Of a stretch of 6,068 bases of DNA, positions 5,443-6,068 are shown piece by piece. This stretch comes from an uncultured Eubacterium sp. (GTDB lineage: Bacteria > Bacillota_A > Clostridia > Lachnospirales > Lachnospiraceae). Positions within the stretch are counted from its first letter, which is position 1. Each line of letters opens with the position of its first letter. The notes under the pieces are model-generated. The model saw only the letters and a list, made by a program, of their open reading frames with translations. It was not told where the DNA came from and did no database searches. The DNA is taken from assembly GCA_947653505.1 (NCBI GenBank), contig CANTHI010000241.1:1-6068 (forward strand), given 5' to 3'. The position numbers and the translations under genes were made by a program.

Positions 5443-6068
5443 ATGGAAGCTGGGAGAAAGACTAAGATATCGACTAAGATAGAGACTAAGATGGCGACTA
5501 AAATAGCGGCTAAGACAGAGGTTAAAATAGAGGATTTAACAGTAACATTCAGGAATAAAGTAACCGCAATCCATCATGCAGATCTGGAAATTCCAAAGGG
5601 AATGTTTGGCCTGTTAGGGGAAAACGGGGCAGGGAAAACGACACTGATGCGGGTACTTGCAACGGTGTTAGCGCCAGCCAGTGGAACCGTAACCTTAGAT
5701 GGAATACTTTATAGCGGGGGAAATTATGATAAAATACAGAGAAAAATCGGATATCTTCCACAGGAGACGGATCTCTATCCGGGACTGACAGTACAGGAAT
5801 GTCTGGAATATATGGGGGACTTATCCGGGATACCGGGACAGATATGTAAAAAGCGTATCCGGTACTATCTTGAAAAAACAAACCTGTCAGAGCATCGCAA
5901 AAAGAAGATAAAACAATTGTCAGGCGGTATGAAGCGCAGGGTCGGTCTTATCCAGGCGCTTTTAAATGAGCCGGAGTTTTTAATGGTCGATGAACCGACG
6001 GCCGGATTAGATCCGGAAGAACGTATCCGCATCAGAAATCTGCTGGTTGATTTTTCGGAAGGACGTAC
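5443..6068 (+). CDS. ABC transporter ATP-binding protein (3' end cut by window)
   Basis: The first 208 residues are visible; the frame is open to the window end. This is the nucleotide-binding subunit that powers the two permeases. Seen: Walker A GENGAGKTT (59-67), Q-loop glutamine Q107 in GYLPQETDLYPGLTVQE, signature LSGGM (159-163) followed by KRRVGLIQALL, Walker B FLMVDE with D183 and catalytic E184, and D-loop AGLDP (187-191). The H-loop lies beyond the window. The order and wording match the ABC-2/CcmA-like ATPase group, including drug and lantibiotic exporters. The ABC fold starts near residue 27 (VKIEDLTVTF). The 26 residues before it are an unusual Lys/Thr-rich tail built from a 4-residue repeat that is encoded by a 12-bp tandem repeat. 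An internal ATG at 5491 is possible but lacks a ribosome binding site. The gene follows the second permease by 72 nt on the same strand. Confidence 0.95.
   Translation, partial: MEAGRKTKISTKIETKMATKIAAKTEVKIEDLTVTFRNKVTAIHHADLEIPKGMFGLLGENGAGKTTLMRVLATVLAPASGTVTLDGILYSGGNYDKIQRKIGYLPQETDLYPGLTVQECLEYMGDLSGIPGQICKKRIRYYLEKTNLSEHRKKKIKQLSGGMKRRVGLIQALLNEPEFLMVDEPTAGLDPEERIRIRNLLVDFSEGR
5460..5531 (+). repeat. 12-bp tandem repeat, about six imperfect copies, in frame in the ATPase gene
   Basis: Units begin at 5460, 5472, 5484, 5496, 5508 and 5520. The first three share GACTAAGAT exactly; later copies diverge (GACTAAAAT, GGCTAAGAC, GGTTAAAAT). Each unit encodes four residues of the form (T/A/V)-K-(I/M/T)-X, placing a lysine at 8, 12, 16, 20, 24 and 28. 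The period is a multiple of three, so copy-number change would lengthen or shorten the tail without breaking the frame. Confidence 0.85.

Noticed and set aside
5549..5881. Open frame on the minus strand opposite the ATPase
   Set aside because: It is a shadow of a clearly coding ABC ATPase frame with intact Walker and signature motifs, and it resembles no known family. The other minus-strand frames in the window are rejected on the same grounds.
3455..6068. BceAB-type bacitracin module
   Set aside because: There is no large ten-helix FtsX-like permease, there are two ABC-2-like permeases, and the kinase has a real extracytoplasmic loop, unlike BceS.

Overview
The window looks like chromosome from a low-to-mid GC Gram-positive of the Clostridia (Bacillota), most likely a gut Lachnospiraceae-type organism. 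The reasons are strong purine-rich Shine-Dalgarno sites (AAGGAGG, AAAGGAG), use of ATG, GTG and TTG starts, tight same-strand operons, stem-loop plus T-run terminators, and the protein families seen. The genus is an inference; no rRNA or marker gene is present. All genes are on the + strand.

Layout. (1) 1-625: the C-terminal end of a multi-spanning membrane protein resembling clostridial membrane glycosyltransferase-like proteins. An in-frame TGA at 41-43 suggests it is a decayed or disrupted gene. It ends in a terminator hairpin at 606-640. (2) 753-1454: a secreted protein of unknown function with a clear signal peptide. It is preceded by a good sigma-A-type promoter (666-694) whose -35 box lies inside a 9-bp inverted repeat. 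(3) 1588-3431: an OmpR-type response regulator and an overlapping membrane sensor histidine kinase, ending in a strong terminator at 3417-3452. (4) 3455-6068: an ABC-2 type transporter operon. It has a perfect TATAAT -10 with no good -35, a leader of about 145 nt with a hairpin, two membrane subunits overlapping by 4 nt, and an ATP-binding subunit cut off by the window end.

Working model (inference). The kinase senses an extracellular signal through a short acidic loop and phosphorylates the regulator. The regulator then activates the downstream promoter, whose missing -35 fits activator dependence, to make a heteromeric ABC-2 exporter. This resembles two-component/ABC modules that respond to peptide antibiotics or envelope stress, but nothing here identifies the substrate. 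The secreted protein just upstream could belong to the same module or be an unrelated neighbour.

The least ordinary features are a 12-bp tandem repeat that encodes a lysine-every-four-residues N-terminal extension on the ATPase, the promoter-embedded dyad, the leader hairpin, and the dyad before the ATPase. I found no CRISPR array, tRNA, rRNA, IS element or evident new defence system.
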